Of a stretch of 5,780 nt of DNA, positions 4,562 to 5,780 are shown in pieces. The position numbers and the translations under genes are program-made. Each line of letters begins with the position of its first letter. The first letter of the stretch is position 1. The notes under the pieces were generated by a model. It searched no databases and was not told the DNA's origin. It saw only the letters and a program-made list of their open reading frames with translations. The stretch is from DASYSA01 sp036003885 (GTDB taxonomy: Bacteria > Acidobacteriota > Blastocatellia > UBA7656). The DNA is taken from contig DASYSA010000670.1 of the NCBI GenBank assembly GCA_036003885.1, positions 1-5,780 of the forward strand. Direction: 5' to 3'.

Positions 4562-5780
4562 ATGAAGGTGTTACGTGCTGCGTCCATTTCACAATCTGTC
4601 GAGACGGAAACGCACCAAAGGCATACCACAACTTCCAGGGGCTCTCTGCTTAGCGAGGCAGGAGCCCGCCGCTTATCCAGCCAGGCCGCATTGAGAAGTT
4701 CAATGCGAAGGTACTTCCTGAGTCTGCTGCATCAGCTCTCTCGGCGGGTCGCTAAAGTGACCTCCCACGTCCTGGTCTTCGCAATGCTTGTTCCCACGCT
4801 GACTCTCGCGCAGGGAACTCGGGGAACAATCGACGGTCAGATCACCGATCAGAACGGCGCGGCTGTTAGCGGCGCTACAGTGAAGCTAATCAACCTCGGG
4901 ACCAAACTCGAAGTGAGAACGGTACAGACCGGCGACGACGGCAGGTACCAGCTACTGGAACTCGAACCGGCGGTATATGACGTCGTAATCACGTCCAGCG
5001 GCTTCGCCGAGAAACGGCTTTCAAGTGTGAAGGTCGAACCCAATCGCAATCTTCAACTCGATATATCACTTGGCGCGGCGGGAGCCGCTGAATCCGTTAA
5101 CGTAACGGCAAGCCAGGAACTACTCGACAAGCAGTCCCCGACGCTCGGAACTACGGTCGACCATAGACGGGTCGAAGGTCTGCCCTTGAACGGCCGCAAT
5201 GTCCTGAACCTCTCGCTGCTCCAACCGGGCGTCACCGAAACCAACACCGGCTTTGGGGAGGGCGCGGGCATTCGCGTCAATGGACAGCGCGGCGTCGAGA
5301 ACAACCTCACTCTCGATGGCTCAAACAACAACGAAGTCGCAGTGGGCGGCCCGACGGGCGCAACTCCACGGCCCGATGCTGTCGAAGAGTTTCGCCTGCT
5401 CACCGCGAACTTCGAAGCAGAGTTTGGCCGTAACACGGGCTCCGTCATCAACGTCGTCACCCGCAGCGGCGGCAATGACTACCACGGGAACGCGCGGTTC
5501 TTCTATCGTCCGACCTTCCTTTCAGCAGCGCGCTTCTTCGATCAGAATTCGCCGACTGACAAGCCCGTGCGCGGAACGGACGACTTTCGCCGGCGCTTCG
5601 AACGGAAAGAGATCGGCGGGAACTTTGGCGGCCCATTTACAATTCCGAAAGTCTACAATGGCCGCCAGAAGACCTTCTTCTTCGTCGACTATGAGCGCCG
5701 AGCCCAATTGATCGGCGACACCCGCGATATCACCGGAATCCCTACGCTGGCGGAGCGAAGCGGAGACTTCAGCGGACTTG
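4562..5780 (+). CDS. Oar-like TonB-dependent outer-membrane receptor, N-terminal part (3' end off the window)
   Basis: This would be an outer-membrane beta-barrel transporter powered by TonB, probably importing a large or complex nutrient; the substrate is unknown. The visible 406 residues contain a hydrophobic export segment (VLVFAMLVPTLTLA, about 70-83) with likely cleavage after A83. A carboxypeptidase-regulatory-like beta-sandwich follows (about 88-170; GTIDGQITDQNGAAVSGATV, then GDDGRYQLLELEPAVYDV). ESVNVTA (177-183) is a plausible TonB box. The plug domain includes GLPLNGRNVLNL (206-217), NLTLDGSNNN (248-257) and NVVTRSGGNDYHG (296-308). Barrel-type sequence includes FFFVDYERR (372-380). 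The order is typical of Acidobacteriota receptors, which usually exceed 1000 residues. The start is uncertain. GGAGG supports 4559/4562, which puts about 47 Ser/Thr/Arg-rich residues before the conventional signal peptide; starting at 4703 (MRRYFLSLL) would give a normal 36-residue one. Confidence 0.92.
   Translation, partial: MKVLRAASISQSVETETHQRHTTTSRGSLLSEAGARRLSSQAALRSSMRRYFLSLLHQLSRRVAKVTSHVLVFAMLVPTLTLAQGTRGTIDGQITDQNGAAVSGATVKLINLGTKLEVRTVQTGDDGRYQLLELEPAVYDVVITSSGFAEKRLSSVKVEPNRNLQLDISLGAAGAAESVNVTASQELLDKQSPTLGTTVDHRRVEGLPLNGRNVLNLSLLQPGVTETNTGFGEGAGIRVNGQRGVENNLTLDGSNNNEVAVGGPTGATPRPDAVEEFRLLTANFEAEFGRNTGSVINVVTRSGGNDYHGNARFFYRPTFLSAARFFDQNSPTDKPVRGTDDFRRRFERKEIGGNFGGPFTIPKVYNGRQKTFFFVDYERRAQLIGDTRDITGIPTLAERSGDFSGL

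Overview
The window most likely comes from a chromosome of an Acidobacteriota bacterium, possibly of the Blastocatellia type. The main reason is the gene cut by the right edge. It encodes an Oar-like TonB-dependent receptor with an N-terminal carboxypeptidase-regulatory-like domain and the sequence signatures (LPLNGRN, NVVTRSGGN, FFFVDYERR) of the large receptor families that expand in that phylum. The moderately GC-rich base composition and the inverted heptad repeats between genes fit but do not prove this. Placement is inference.

Layout. Positions 1-3263 are read on the minus strand. In transcription order they are: a GT-B glycosyltransferase of the YjiC/macrolide-glycosyltransferase type (3263-2034); an inverted tandem-heptad element covering its stop codon (1899-2054); a promoter followed at once by a terminator-like hairpin (1893-1803); an uncharacterised His-rich protein of 141 aa (1781-1356); nurA (1251-283); and herA (from 286, cut by the left edge). 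nurA and herA overlap by 4 bp (ATGA) and form the nuclease/translocase pair implicated in DNA end processing. A 271-bp divergent gap (3264-3534) separates this block from the plus-strand genes: a DUF4287-SRPBCC two-domain protein (3535-4155), a second inverted heptad element beginning 5 bp after its stop (about 4160-4303), a possibly structured leader (about 4400-4556), and the TonB-dependent receptor (from 4562).

The genes do not look like one pathway. nurA-herA is the only tight functional pair. The most unusual material is non-coding. Two elements with different heptad units (TCCTANN and CGCAATC-like) share one architecture: a heptad array, a single-copy centre, then the same array inverted. 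Both sit at a gene 3' end, and their centres share a 12-bp core with 10 identical bases. They look like two members of a repeat family that is active, or recently was. The second noteworthy point is the leader of the His-rich gene, where an apparent extended -10 promoter drives straight into an intrinsic-terminator-like hairpin before a strong ribosome binding site. That arrangement suggests transcription attenuation.
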